Positions 43,499 to 52,793 of a stretch of 64,000 nucleotides of DNA are shown here, in pieces. A program made the translations under genes and the position numbers. Position 1 is the stretch's first letter; every line of letters starts with the position of its first letter. Source of the stretch: Tabrizicola sp. (lineage in GTDB: Bacteria > Pseudomonadota > Alphaproteobacteria > Rhodobacterales > Rhodobacteraceae); contig NZ_JAUXZE010000073.1 of assembly GCF_030694085.1 (NCBI RefSeq), forward strand, positions 1-64,000, read 5' to 3'. The notes below the pieces were generated by a model that saw only the letters and a program-made list of their open reading frames with translations, made no database searches and had not been told where the DNA came from.

Positions 43499-44503
43499 AT
43501 GCCCGACACGGCGCAACTCCGCCTCACCTCCCTGCGAAAAAGCTTTGGCGGATTCGAGGCGATCAAGGGCGTGGACCTGACCGTCGAGAAGGGCGAGTTC
43601 TGCGCTCTTCTCGGTCCCTCGGGCTGCGGCAAGTCCACGCTTCTGCGCCTGATCGCCGGGCTGGAGGAACCGACCTCCGGTCGGATCGAGATCGCCGGTC
43701 GCGACGTGACAATGGAGGAACCCTCGGCCCGGCAGATCGCGATGGTCTTCCAGTCCTACGCTCTATACCCGCACATGTCGGTGGCCGAAAACATCGCCTT
43801 CTCGCTGGAGGCCGCCGGGGTCGCCAAGGCCACCCGTCTGGCCCGCGCCGCCGAAGTGGCGAAGCTTCTGCAACTGGACAGCCTGATGAGCCGCCGCCCG
43901 GCGGAACTGTCCGGCGGCCAGCGCCAGCGCGTCGCCATCGGCCGGGCGCTGGTGCGCAACCCGCAGGTGTTCCTCTTTGACGAACCCCTGTCCAACCTCG
44001 ACGCTCTTTTGCGCGTCCAGATGCGGCTAGAACTGTCCAACCTCCACCGCGACCTAGGAGCCACGATGATCTACGTCACCCACGACCAGGTCGAGGCGAT
44101 GACGATGGCCGACAAGATCGTCGTGATGAATGGCGGCGAGGTGCAGCAGATCGGCGGCCCGATGGACTTGTACGAGACGCCCGCCAACCGTTTCGTGGCC
44201 GGCTTCATCGGCAATCCAGCAATCAACTTTCTTCCCGGCGTCGCCCTTGGACTGTCGGTGCAGGAAGTCGGCTTGCGGCCGGAACACGTCCGGCTGGCAC
44301 CCGCTCAGGGGGCGCCGCTGACAGGCACAATCCGGCTGGTCGAGCGGCTTGGCAACCAGACGCTGGTGCACGTCGCAACCCCTGCAGGTCTGGTCTGCGT
44401 GCAAGGCGCCGGTCGGCTTCCTGCCGTGGTCGGCGACAATGTCGGCCTCACCTACGACCCGGATCAGACGCTCTTCTTCGACGCCGACGGTCGCCGGAAG
44501 TAG
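43499..44503 (+). CDS. CUT1 transporter ATPase (UgpC/MsmX type)
   Basis: A 334-residue ATPase. Walker A GPSGCGKSTLLRL, signature ELSGGQRQRVAIGRA, Walker B VFLFDEPLSNLD, H-loop YVTHDQVEAMTMAD. The C-terminal ~90 residues are the shorter-than-usual OB/TOBE regulatory domain (AINFLPGVALGLS, VRLAPAQGAPLTG). It energises the sugar importer encoded upstream and starts 3 nt after the GH127 stop. It is the last intact gene of the operon. Confidence 0.92.
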   Translation: MPDTAQLRLTSLRKSFGGFEAIKGVDLTVEKGEFCALLGPSGCGKSTLLRLIAGLEEPTSGRIEIAGRDVTMEEPSARQIAMVFQSYALYPHMSVAENIAFSLEAAGVAKATRLARAAEVAKLLQLDSLMSRRPAELSGGQRQRVAIGRALVRNPQVFLFDEPLSNLDALLRVQMRLELSNLHRDLGATMIYVTHDQVEAMTMADKIVVMNGGEVQQIGGPMDLYETPANRFVAGFIGNPAINFLPGVALGLSVQEVGLRPEHVRLAPAQGAPLTGTIRLVERLGNQTLVHVATPAGLVCVQGAGRLPAVVGDNVGLTYDPDQTLFFDADGRRK

Positions 44504-44614
44504 TCCGTCCCGCAAGAACCGCACAAACGCGTGATCCTTGGCGACAAAACCGCACAGCGCTGCAACCGGACTGTTGACGGCAACGGATGAGGCGGAGGGG
44601 ATGTGTCTGATATC

Positions 44615-44765
44615 CAACCCCGCGGCGGCAGATCCTCGGGGCCCGGCAGGACAAAGCACAGCCCGTCATCCCGGATGCGCGCCTTGGCCGGGACCATCCG
44701 CTGCGCCATCTTCGGGGTCGGCACGAGGAAGGCGCGCGCGATGCGGGCGGCGTCGATCCCAAGCA
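44615..44765 (-). pseudogene. ECF sigma-factor fragment (ECF42/DUF6596-like)
   Basis: A minus-strand stretch translates to GIDAARIARAFLVPTPKMAQ and RMVPAKARIRDDGLCFVLPG then PEDLPPR. That is the sigma-4 end and linker of ECF sigma factors with a C-terminal DUF6596 ('IARAFLVPTPTMAQRLVRAK', 'IPFRVPPPEDLPER'). About 50 residues are intact; the N-terminal and C-terminal parts are gone. It lies directly beside the transposase remnant, so the gene was probably destroyed by insertion and deletion. Confidence 0.75.
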
Positions 44766-44779
44766 CCATCCCAGTGGGT

Positions 44780-45391
44780 TCTAAGGCACACCTTTGCGTC
44801 GACCAAGCTCGCAGAGCGGGATAATCTTCATCAATCGCAAGAACTTGCGGTGGCGTGATGCGCCCAGGAGTATGGACCGCCGAAGACCCTCTACAACCGC
44901 TGGAAGCCTGGAGCGACAAGGGGGTCTTCGCCCGGATGATGGAGGTGCTGGCCGCCGAGGCCGCCATTACGAAGACGGTGATGATCGACGCGACCGATCT
45001 CAAGCTGGCCGCGCGGCGATCATCCTGCGATCGAAACAAGGGGACCTGGGGACGAAAGGGCCGACTGATCGGCCGAACAAACGGCGGCATGAACACCAAG
45101 CTGCATGCCGTCGCCGACCCCGATGGGCGCCCCATCCGCTTCCTCATGACCGCAGGCCAGGTCAGCGACTACACCGGCGCGGCGGCCCTGCTGGGCAGCT
45201 TGCCAAAGGCGGACTGGCTGTTGGCCGACTGCGGCTACGACGCTGATTGGTTCAGAGAAGCGTTGAAAGACAAAGTCGCGTGGCAAGCCAGTGAAGCGAA
45301 ACAAGCGCCGCAACCGGATGTGCCTAATGGCAAAGCCGAACCATTGATTTTATTGACTTTCGCATACCGGGCTACGCGACTGCCGGTCTAG
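44780..45391 (+). pseudogene. IS5-family transposase remnant
   Basis: The reading frame of an IS5-type transposase is spread over all three frames, so it has at least four frameshifts. Successive pieces are FINRKNLRWRDAPR; EYGPPKTLYNRWK; WSDKGVFARMMEVLAAEAA then TKTVMIDATDLK; SKQGDLGTKG; RLIGRTNGGMNTKLHAV; FLMTAGQVSDYTGAAALLG; WLLADCGYDADWFREAL; and KRNKRRNRM. The order matches an intact transposase ('PPKTLYNRWKRWSDKGVF ...VMIDATYLK... GMNTKLHAV... QVSDYTGAAALL... GYDADWFRDAL'). The C-terminal third is missing. No terminal inverted repeats were found. It cannot be active. Confidence 0.85.
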
Positions 45392-45406
45392 CAGGCCGCG
45401 CGCATG

Positions 45407-46198
45407 TCAGCCAAAGGCCAGGGTCGGCACATCGACGATGGTCGACCCGCCGTCGACCGTCAGGATCGCGCCGGTGATCATCGCGGCCTCGGTCGAACAC
45501 AGGAAGGCAATCGCCGCTGCCACGTCGTCAGGATGCGCCGGGCGTCCCAGCGGGACATCCCGCGTCACCACGGCATAGGCGTCTTCCCGGCTGGCAAGGT
45601 TCATGCGTGACCGCAGCTCGTCCATTTCCGCATCGGCCATTTCGGTCGTGACCCAGCCGGGACAGACCGCATTGCAGCGCACGCCCTGCCGCCCGAAATC
45701 CCGTGCGATGGACCGGACAAGCCCGATCTGCGCGTGTTTGGTGACCGTATAGCCAAAGGCGCTGGCAGGCGCGGCAAGGCTGGCGATCGAGGCGGTCACC
45801 GCGATTGCGCCCTTGCGGCGCACAAGTTCGGGCATCGCCGCGCGCAAGAGGATCACTGCCGTATCCAGATTGGCCCGCCGCGCGGCCTCCCAGTCGGCGT
45901 CGGTGGTTTCGGCGATGGTGGCAAAACCGTGACCCCCGGCATTGGCGACGACGACATCCAGCCCGCCGAAGCGGTCCACGGCCAGGGCCACCGCCGCAGC
46001 GGCATTGGCCGGATCGGCGGCATCGCCGACAAAGACCTCGGCACCAAGCGGACCAGCGATGGCCTCAAGCTGCGCCTGCCTGCGGCCCATGACGACCACG
46101 CCCGCGCCCTCATCCACCAGCCGCCGCGCAACCGCCGCCCCGATCCCGGTGCCGCCGCCCGAAATCAGCGCGACCTTTCCGCCGAACCGACCGCTCAT
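45407..46198 (-). CDS. SDR-family oxidoreductase
   Basis: A 263-residue short-chain dehydrogenase. The N-terminal coenzyme loop is VALISGGGTGIGAAVARRL; VVVANAGGHG and the catalytic Ser-Tyr-Lys (around TASIASLAAPASAFGYTVTK) follow, and the C-terminus VDGGSTIVDVPTLAFG is typical. It is the last gene of a seven-gene minus-strand operon beginning at tctC, overlapping the Tm-1-like gene (ATGA). It may reduce or oxidise a carbonyl intermediate of the pathway. Confidence 0.88.
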   Translation of the reverse strand: MSGRFGGKVALISGGGTGIGAAVARRLVDEGAGVVVMGRRQAQLEAIAGPLGAEVFVGDAADPANAAAAVALAVDRFGGLDVVVANAGGHGFATIAETTDADWEAARRANLDTAVILLRAAMPELVRRKGAIAVTASIASLAAPASAFGYTVTKHAQIGLVRSIARDFGRQGVRCNAVCPGWVTTEMADAEMDELRSRMNLASREDAYAVVTRDVPLGRPAHPDDVAAAIAFLCSTEAAMITGAILTVDGGSTIVDVPTLAFG

Positions 46199-47439
46199 GC
46201 CGCCACCCTCCCCGCAGCGACGATGCCCGCCGCGACCCAGTCATCCAGCTTTGCCAGCACCGCCTCGCAGAACAGAGCGTCGTTGATGTGGCACTCAAGG
46301 GCCGAGAACTCGACCCGCCCAGTCAGGGCGCGCTCGGCTTCATCGACAAAGGCGGCAAGCCCGTCGGGATCATGCGCTGCCTCTCCCGGGCGGTCCCATT
46401 CCTCGATCCCGCCTTTCGGCAGGAAGAAATGCGTGGGGCCTATCGCCCCGGCCAGCCTGTCCGTCATCGCGCGGGCGAGGGCACGGCGTTCCTCGGCGTT
46501 GAAGGCCACGTTCTTGATCAGCCGGTTGTGCTGGTGGAACGGACGATCCTGAAACCGCGCGGGGATGTCCTGCCAGCCGGCAAGGTCAAGGATATCCGCC
46601 GCCCCCGGCGCCACCAGTTGCGGCGTGCCGCTGCGACCGGCGCCGGTCAGCCGGTCGGCCCCGGCGCTGACCAGTGACCCATGCTGGACATTGACGAATT
46701 CCTGCAACGAGAAATCCATCACACAGGCAAACACCCCCTCGGCCGCCAGCCGTTCAAAGGCCATGCCGCCCATGCCGGTGGTATGGAACACCGCGATGTC
46801 ATAGCCGCGCTTCGTCAGTTCGGGGTGCAGGCGCTTCATGTATTTCAGGCAGGACGACCCCAGCGAGGTCATCCCGATCATCGGCCGGTCGAAACGTGGC
46901 GGCTCGACCGCCCGCGCCGCCCCCAGCACCGCCCCCGCCGCCTGGCTGAGCGAGGATTTGCACAAGGGGTTCAGCCCGTACAGCCCCCCGGCCCACAGGA
47001 TGAACTGCACGTCCGCCGCCATCCGTTCCGCCGCGATCAGCGGCGATCCGGCGACGGTCGAGACGATGTATTTCGGCACCCCGATCGGCAGGGCCTGCGC
47101 ACAATCCAGCGCAAGGTCGGTGCCCATCGTGCCACCCAGCGCGATCATGCCGTGGACCCGGCCCGCGTCGTGCAGGCGCCGGGTCAAGAGGGCGGCGCCC
47201 GCGCTCATCCGGGCGAAGGCCTCGCCCTCCTCGCCCAGTGCGATCAGCCCGTCGATGGTTTCTCCGACAGCGGCCGCAACGTCGTGCTTGCTGACCTCGA
47301 CCGGGATCTGCGCCTCGCCCAGAACGCTGACGTCCATCGCCAGCACGGCCCCACCCTGCGCCTTGATCCGGTCGATCAGATAGGCCAGCTCGTCCGCCTT
47401 GGTGTCGAATGTGCCGATGACCAGAATGGTTTTCGTCAT
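46195..47439 (-). CDS. Tm-1-like ATP-binding domain protein (UPF0261)
   Basis: A 414-residue protein whose N-terminal 200 residues match the Tm-1-like/UPF0261 family (TILVIGTFDTKADELAYLID, RIKAQGGAVLAMDVSVLG), including GGTMGTDLALDCAQALP and a conserved Gly-rich loop. The C-terminal half carries LVAPGAADILDLAGW. Tm-1 of tomato inhibits tobamovirus replicase; in bacteria its function is unknown. ATG 47439 after CGGGAGAG is preferred to the longer frame. It overlaps both neighbours by 4 nt (ATGA) in the phospho-lyase operon. Confidence 0.85.
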   Translation of the reverse strand: MTKTILVIGTFDTKADELAYLIDRIKAQGGAVLAMDVSVLGEAQIPVEVSKHDVAAAVGETIDGLIALGEEGEAFARMSAGAALLTRRLHDAGRVHGMIALGGTMGTDLALDCAQALPIGVPKYIVSTVAGSPLIAAERMAADVQFILWAGGLYGLNPLCKSSLSQAAGAVLGAARAVEPPRFDRPMIGMTSLGSSCLKYMKRLHPELTKRGYDIAVFHTTGMGGMAFERLAAEGVFACVMDFSLQEFVNVQHGSLVSAGADRLTGAGRSGTPQLVAPGAADILDLAGWQDIPARFQDRPFHQHNRLIKNVAFNAEERRALARAMTDRLAGAIGPTHFFLPKGGIEEWDRPGEAAHDPDGLAAFVDEAERALTGRVEFSALECHINDALFCEAVLAKLDDWVAAGIVAAGRVAA

Positions 47440-48401
47440 CTCTCCCGCCCCCCTTGAAACGCCATGCTGTCCTGAAAGCAGGCCGCGCACAGGTCGCGCG
47501 CTTCGGCAACAAAGCGCGCGTTCCTGTCGGCCCCGCCGTCTTCGTGGATACGCGGCACGATCCAGCCGACATAGGTCAGCGCCCGGATCGCGACGAACAG
47601 GTCCAGAAGCGACAGGTCCAGCGGCCGCTGGCTGTGATAGCCGTCGATCAGCGAGTGCTTCAGCGCCCGGTAATCCGGTTCCCCGATGGTTTTCAGCAGG
47701 ACCGTCGCCACGTCGAATTGCCTGAAGCCGAAGCCGCCATCGTCAAAGTCGATCAGCTGGATCGTCGGCCCATCCAGCAGCACGTTTTCGCGCACGAGGT
47801 CGGCATGGATCAGACCCGTGTCCAACGCGGCACCGGCGCTGGCAAGACGGTCCCGGGCCGCGTCGCGAAAGCGGGTGAAAAGTCCTTTCGTCTGCGGGTC
47901 CAGCGTCGGGTTGTCCCAGAACCGGCCCCAGACCGGCGCGTCCCCCAGAAGCCCGTCGATGTCCCAATGACAGCGCCGAAACCCGGCGGGCCGTTGCCAC
48001 GCATCGCAAGCCGCATGCAGCCGCGCCATTTCCCGGCCAAGTGCAAAGAACACCGCTTCGCGGTTCTCCAGTATCAGGGGCGCACGGCTTTTGCCCATCG
48101 GCTTGCCCGGAAGCCATGCGACCACATCGACAAAGCCCGCCCCAAGGCGTTCAAGCAGCTTGCCCCCGCGCGACGGCAGCGGTCGTGGCACATGCAGCCC
48201 GGCCCGGTCCATCGCTTCCAGCCAGGCAAGCTCGGACAAAAGCTCATCCTCTTGCCGGTAGCCGGGCCGCTTGATCCGCAGCGCAAGGTCGCCGGTCGCA
48301 GTCCTGACCCGATACACCCGGTTCTCGCGGCCCGCGACAAAGCTGCACTCGGCCGTCTCAAGGCCCCAAAGCGACAGAGCCTGGCCGACCGGATCGCTCA
48401 T
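47436..48401 (-). CDS. APH-fold small-molecule kinase (hydroxylysine-kinase-like)
   Basis: A 321-residue aminoglycoside-phosphotransferase-fold kinase. Catalytic loop LIHADLVRENVLLDG contains the Asp-x-x-x-x-Asn pair; QLIDFDDGGFGFRQFDVATVL is the metal-binding Asp region; VAGRENRVYRV is the N-terminal nucleotide loop. The fold family includes homoserine, choline, ethanolamine and 5-hydroxylysine kinases. Its start overlaps the stop of the PLP phospho-lyase. A kinase directly joined to a phospho-lyase-type enzyme points to phosphorylation of an amino alcohol, whose phosphate is then eliminated. Confidence 0.82.
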   Translation of the reverse strand: MSDPVGQALSLWGLETAECSFVAGRENRVYRVRTATGDLALRIKRPGYRQEDELLSELAWLEAMDRAGLHVPRPLPSRGGKLLERLGAGFVDVVAWLPGKPMGKSRAPLILENREAVFFALGREMARLHAACDAWQRPAGFRRCHWDIDGLLGDAPVWGRFWDNPTLDPQTKGLFTRFRDAARDRLASAGAALDTGLIHADLVRENVLLDGPTIQLIDFDDGGFGFRQFDVATVLLKTIGEPDYRALKHSLIDGYHSQRPLDLSLLDLFVAIRALTYVGWIVPRIHEDGGADRNARFVAEARDLCAACFQDSMAFQGGRER

Positions 48402-49675
48402 GCCGCCACCGGGGTTTCCGCCAGAACCGCGTCCAGCGTGGTCATCAGGAGGTCAAGATGGTCCTCGCCGAACGGCATCGGCGGGCGGATCTTCAGCGTG
48501 TTCTTGTGGCGGCCAAGCTTGGACAGGATGATCCCGCGCTGGCGCATCCGGTTGACCACCAGATCGGCGTAGGCGGCGGCGGAGGCCTTGGTGTCGCGGT
48601 CCAGCACGAACTCGGCGCCAAAGACCATGCCCGACTGCCGGACATCGCCGATCACCGGGTATTTCTGCGCGAGTTCGGTCAGCCGCTGATGCGCCAGCCT
48701 GCCGATCCGCGCGGCATTGGCCTGCAGGTCCTTCTCCTGCAACTCGTCCAGTACGGCCATGGCCGCCGCGCAGGAGACCGGGTTGCCGCCGAAGGTGTTG
48801 AAGTAGCGGAACGACCCCCGGAACCGCGCCATGATCTCGGGCCGTGTCACCAGCCCGGCAACCGGATGGCCATTGCCCATCGGCTTGCCCATCGTCACCA
48901 CGTCGGGGATGACCCCCTGCTTCTGATGGCCCCAGAAATGGCTGCCGGAACGCCCGAACCCCGCCTGCACCTCGTCGCAGATCAACAGACCACCGGCGCG
49001 GCGCACGGCCTCGGCTGCCGGACGCAGCCAGCCCTCGGCCTGCGCCGGAAAGCCTTCGTTCAGGAACAAGGGGCAGACGATCAGCGCGGCAAAGCCGGTG
49101 CCCGACCGTTCCAGATCGTCGATTGCCTCCTTCACCCTGGCGGCAAAGCGCTGGCCGTCCGGGTCGGGGATGCGATAGCTGTCCGGCGCTTCGACATGGC
49201 GCAGATACTGGCCAAGGCCAAATCCCACCTCGGGCACGTTCGACCGCGACAGGTGGCTGACCAGCGTCGTATTGCCGTGATAGGTTGCATCCGTCGCGAT
49301 GATCCCGCGCTTGCCCGTCATCCCTTCGGCCATGCGCAGCGCGATGTCATTTGCCTCGGACCCGGTGCATGTCAGGATCGCGGTGGTCAACGGATCGTCA
49401 AAAGTTGCCGTCAACCGCTCGACATAGTCCAGGATGCCTTCGTGCAGATAGCGGGTATGGGTGTTCAGCGTGGCTGCCTGCTGGCAGATCGCCTGAACCA
49501 CGCGCGGGTTGCAATGGCCGACATGCGGCACGTTGTTGTAGCAATCCAGATACTTCCGCCCCTCGGCATCCCAAAGCCAGACACCCTCGCCCCGCACGAC
49601 GTGGACCGGATCGTCGTAGAAGGTCGATACGTTCGGCCCCAGAAGCGCCCGGCGCCTTTCCATCAGATCAGCCAT
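48398..49675 (-). CDS. Class-III PLP enzyme, AGXT2L phospho-lyase type
   Basis: A 425-residue fold-type I PLP enzyme. [12 protein letters not shown] and the PLP Lys in [17 protein letters not shown] are visible. Compared with ordinary transaminases it carries [39 protein letters not shown] and [20 protein letters not shown]. These are close to the human phospho-lyases ETNPPL (ethanolamine phosphate) and PHYKPL (5-phosphohydroxylysine), which release phosphate and ammonia and leave an aldehyde. It overlaps tctA (8 nt) and the kinase (4 nt), so all are in one operon. Whether it is a lyase or a transaminase must be tested. Confidence 0.85.
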   Translation of the reverse strand: MADLMERRRALLGPNVSTFYDDPVHVVRGEGVWLWDAEGRKYLDCYNNVPHVGHCNPRVVQAICQQAATLNTHTRYLHEGILDYVERLTATFDDPLTTAILTCTGSEANDIALRMAEGMTGKRGIIATDATYHGNTTLVSHLSRSNVPEVGFGLGQYLRHVEAPDSYRIPDPDGQRFAARVKEAIDDLERSGTGFAALIVCPLFLNEGFPAQAEGWLRPAAEAVRRAGGLLICDEVQAGFGRSGSHFWGHQKQGVIPDVVTMGKPMGNGHPVAGLVTRPEIMARFRGSFRYFNTFGGNPVSCAAAMAVLDELQEKDLQANAARIGRLAHQRLTELAQKYPVIGDVRQSGMVFGAEFVLDRDTKASAAAYADLVVNRMRQRGIILSKLGRHKNTLKIRPPMPFGEDHLDLLMTTLDAVLAETPVAA

Positions 49676-51167
49676 TGCTGGCGCCTTTCCCTGTTGCGCG
49701 CCGCGCCTTCATCACTGTCCAGACCTGCCCGACGATGGCGACAACGATCATCAGGAACAGGACAAACGCGATCGGGCGGTCGATGAAATCCAACGGTTCG
49801 CGCACCCGGGCCATTGCGGTGCGCAGCCGGTCTTCCATCAGCTTGCCCAGCACGATGCCAAGGATGACGGGCGAGGTCGGCAGCTCCAGCCGCTTCAGGA
49901 TGAAGCCGAAGAACCCGAAGGCCGAGGCGATGGCGACATCGGTCAGCGAATTGCGCAGCGTGTAGACCCCGATCAGGCTGAAGGTCAGGATCATGATCCC
50001 CAGAAAGCGATTGGGGATCAGCATCACCTTCATCATCGTCCGGGTCGCAAAGAACAGGAAGGCGACGACGATCACGTTCAGCAGGAACAGGCTGATGTAG
50101 AGCGCGTAGATGAAATCCATCTGCTCGGCAAATAGGCGCGGCCCGGGGACGACATTGTGGACGTAGAACACCGCCAGCATCATCGCCGTCAGTTCCTCGC
50201 CCGGGATGCCAAGCGCCAAAAGCGGGATCATCGCCGCCGCCGGCACCGAATTGTTCGCGGCCTCTGACGCGACGATCCCCTCCGGGTTGCCCTTGCCGAA
50301 CAGCTCCGGCGTCTTGGATGTCCGCTGGGCATAGCTGTAGGACATGAACTGCGACATGAACTCGCCCACGCCCGGGATCATCCCGCAGATCACGCCGAAC
50401 GTGGATGCGACCGTGGCAATGCGCTTGTAGACCCACAATTCGCGCATCTGGGTGAAGAAGCCGATCTTGTCGACCTTTGGCAGGACGATGGGCTTGTCCT
50501 TGCTCATCAGCAGGACCAGCGCCTGACTGACGGCGAACAGGCCCAGCACCACGACGATCAGGTCGATCCCCGATTGCAGCCAGGGCTGGCCAAAGGTGAA
50601 GCGCTGGGTATAGGCGCTTGGCTCGATCCCGATGGTCGACAGGAATATCCCCAGACAGGCCAGGATTGCAGCAGGCAGCACCTGACCGCGATGGGTGACC
50701 ACGACCAGCACGATCCCCAGAAGGGCAGCCAGAAAGATCTCGCGCGCGCCGAACATCGGCGCCACCTTGGCCAGGACCGGCGCCAGCAGCATCAGCGCCC
50801 CGATGGACAGAACCGCGCCGTAAAAGGACGAGGAATAGGCAAGGCTCAGCGCCCGCCGCGATTCCCCGCGCTTGGTCATCGGATAGCCGTCATAGGTGGT
50901 CAGCGCGTTGACCGGCGTGCCGGGCGTGTTGACCAGAATGGCCGGGATCGCGCCACCGAACATGGACGACCCGTAGATGCCCAGAAGCAGGGTAAGCCCG
51001 ACGATCGGCTCCAGCGAAAAGGTCACCGGCAGCGCGATGGCGATGGCCACGGCAGCACCGACGCCGGGCATCGCGCCCACCAGCACGCCGCCGATTGATC
51101 CGATCAGCAGGGCGGCAAGCACGTCCCAACGCGCAAGAAGGTCTATTCCGGCAATGAAGCTGTCCAT
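49668..51167 (-). CDS. tctA: Tripartite tricarboxylate transporter, large permease (TctA)
   Basis: A 499-residue permease with about 12 hydrophobic segments; conserved LIGSIGGVLVGAMPGVGAAV near the N-terminus, LLLGIYGSSMFGGAIPAIL, VNTPGTPVNALTTYDGYPMT, and GMIPGVGEFMSQFMSYSYAQ in the second half (an internal-repeat signature). It imports a carboxylate with proton or sodium. It follows tctB by 7 nt and overlaps the phospho-lyase-type gene by 8 nt. Confidence 0.93.
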   Translation of the reverse strand: MDSFIAGIDLLARWDVLAALLIGSIGGVLVGAMPGVGAAVAIAIALPVTFSLEPIVGLTLLLGIYGSSMFGGAIPAILVNTPGTPVNALTTYDGYPMTKRGESRRALSLAYSSSFYGAVLSIGALMLLAPVLAKVAPMFGAREIFLAALLGIVLVVVTHRGQVLPAAILACLGIFLSTIGIEPSAYTQRFTFGQPWLQSGIDLIVVVLGLFAVSQALVLLMSKDKPIVLPKVDKIGFFTQMRELWVYKRIATVASTFGVICGMIPGVGEFMSQFMSYSYAQRTSKTPELFGKGNPEGIVASEAANNSVPAAAMIPLLALGIPGEELTAMMLAVFYVHNVVPGPRLFAEQMDFIYALYISLFLLNVIVVAFLFFATRTMMKVMLIPNRFLGIMILTFSLIGVYTLRNSLTDVAIASAFGFFGFILKRLELPTSPVILGIVLGKLMEDRLRTAMARVREPLDFIDRPIAFVLFLMIVVAIVGQVWTVMKARRATGKGASNG

Positions 51168-51174
51168 CTGGCCC

Positions 51175-51714
51175 TCAGAAATAACGCATCAGGATGTAGC
51201 GAAGCTGTTCAGGCGCGAAGTCGTAGATCGCCCCCGACGGGATCTTCACGTTCATCGCCGTCTTGAAGAACAGGACCACGAACAGGCCAAAGGCGGCCGC
51301 GATCCAGACTGTCCTGCCGCGATAGCCCATCCGCAGCGCAAGGCCGGCGCAGAAGGCCAGCGTCGCGGCAAGGTAGCCGATCACCGGGATCGCCAGCACA
51401 TAAAGCATGTACCAGCCGATGAACTCCAACGACCGCAGCCACAACGCCGCCTCTTGCCAGCGGCCGGGCGTGCGGGTGACGCGGACACGGGACAGAGCGT
51501 TGATCAGCCCGAACAGGACAACCCCGCCAAGCGAAAGGGCGGGCCAGAACCGCGGCTGCGCGGCCAGCCCCTTGCCCGGAAGCCAGGTCGTCTGCCAGGG
51601 GATCGCCGCAAGCAGCGCCAGCGCGATCATCATGGTGACGGTCACGAACAGGATCTCGCCCGGCCTCCGGCCTTGGGGGAAGACATGCGGATGATCGTCC
51701 TCTTGCCGGCTCAT
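51175..51714 (-). CDS. tctB: Tripartite tricarboxylate transporter, small permease (TctB)
   Basis: A 179-residue protein with four hydrophobic segments (LFVTVTMMIALALLAAIPW; FWPALSLGGVVLFGLINAL; WYMLYVLAIPVIGYLAATLA; VWIAAAFGLFVVLFFKTA) and DUF1468 layout. It pairs with TctA. It follows tctC by ~115 bp, with a strong hairpin between. The start at 51714 is preceded by TTGGCCTG and is the first ATG; a slightly later start is possible. Confidence 0.88.
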   Translation of the reverse strand: MSRQEDDHPHVFPQGRRPGEILFVTVTMMIALALLAAIPWQTTWLPGKGLAAQPRFWPALSLGGVVLFGLINALSRVRVTRTPGRWQEAALWLRSLEFIGWYMLYVLAIPVIGYLAATLAFCAGLALRMGYRGRTVWIAAAFGLFVVLFFKTAMNVKIPSGAIYDFAPEQLRYILMRYF

Positions 51715-51779
51715 CAGGCCAACCTCCCTGCTTCACTTGGGCATGGTTTTTCCCGGCCAAAGGCGTTCGGGAATGGGTC

Positions 51780-51815
51780 GCAGGCCCCCGGCGCGCCATG
51801 CGACCGGGGGCCTGC
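51780..51815 (-). promoter_or_regulatory. Perfect 12-bp hairpin between tctC and tctB
   Basis: GCAGGCCCCCGG (51780-51791) / CCGGGGGCCTGC (51804-51815) with a 12-nt loop. It follows the tctC stop on the minus strand, and no T-tract follows. It probably raises the relative amount of TctC by attenuation or by protecting the tctC message. Confidence 0.75.
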
Positions 51816-51828
51816 GCTGGTGTCCCGT

Positions 51829-52764
51829 TTATTCGCCGATCATCGTCGCGATGCGCCCCGACACCTCGATATCCGAGGCGATGCGGGCGGCGGACTCCTC
51901 GGCGTCCATCCAGTAGATGATCGCCCCGGTCTGCGCCGCAAGCTCCTGCGCGCGGGCCGACGCCATGGTCTCCTTGGCCGAGGCAATGATCTTCTCGCGC
52001 ACGTCGGCCGGCGTGTCCTTGTGGACGAACAGCCCGTTCCACAGCGAGATGTTCAGGTCCGGGGTGACCGACGCCAGCGTGGGCGCGTCCGGCACCACGG
52101 AAATCGGCCCTTCGGTGACGGTGGCAAGGATCTTCACGCTGTCAAGGCAGGGCAGAAGCTGCTGGATCGTGGTGTTGATCACGTCAAAGTCGCCCGAGGC
52201 CAGCGAATTGCAATCCAGCGTCCCGGACGAGGCTTCGCCGCCCCATTCGAAACCCAGCACCTTGGCGGCGGCAAAGCTTGCCTGGGTGGGCATCAGGAAC
52301 GCGCCGAAATGGCCCAGAAGTTGCGGTTCGGATTGCGAATGTGCCGCAAGCTCGGCCATCGTCGAATACGGCTTGTCGGCGCCGGTCGCGATGACGAAGG
52401 GATAGGTCATGAAGATCCCCAGCGGCTCGAACGGGTCGGGGTTCAGGCCGGGGACGCCGACGTCGGGACCGACGACCGGAATATCGACGACAAACGACCC
52501 GATGGTATAGCCATCCGGCGCGGCGGCGGCGACTTCAGCGGCACCCGGGAACGGACCACCCTCGGAAGGCTTGTTCACCACGGCCGCCGCGACGCCATAC
52601 TTGGCCTGGAAATCCTCGGCGATCATTCGGGTCAGCACATCTTCAAGATCACCCGGCGGAAAGGGGACGACGAAGCTGACAGGGCGGTCCGGGTATTCTG
52701 CGGCAACCGGGCCAGCCAGGCTGGCAGCAGCCACAGCCAGAACGGCGAGTTTCGAGTTAAGCAT
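51829..52764 (-). CDS. tctC: Tripartite tricarboxylate transporter substrate-binding protein (TctC)
   Basis: A 311-residue periplasmic Bug-family protein with a clear signal peptide (LAVLAVAAASLAGPVAAEYP). YPDRPVSFVVPFPPGDLED is the typical first strand. The family binds carboxylates such as citrate, amino acids or nicotinate; ligand cannot be told. It is the first gene of the operon, divergent from IclR across ~120 bp that carries the operator at 52794. It would deliver the substrate of the kinase/phospho-lyase route. Confidence 0.9.
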   Translation of the reverse strand: MLNSKLAVLAVAAASLAGPVAAEYPDRPVSFVVPFPPGDLEDVLTRMIAEDFQAKYGVAAAVVNKPSEGGPFPGAAEVAAAAPDGYTIGSFVVDIPVVGPDVGVPGLNPDPFEPLGIFMTYPFVIATGADKPYSTMAELAAHSQSEPQLLGHFGAFLMPTQASFAAAKVLGFEWGGEASSGTLDCNSLASGDFDVINTTIQQLLPCLDSVKILATVTEGPISVVPDAPTLASVTPDLNISLWNGLFVHKDTPADVREKIIASAKETMASARAQELAAQTGAIIYWMDAEESAARIASDIEVSGRIATMIGE

Positions 52765-52793
52765 TGACGACCTCTCTGCGGTTTATTATTATC

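Noticed and set aside
44464..45147. Long minus-strand ORF as one intact gene
   Set aside because: Only the middle (about 44615-44765) matches a sigma factor; the remainder is antisense of the transposase remnant and of the ATPase end.
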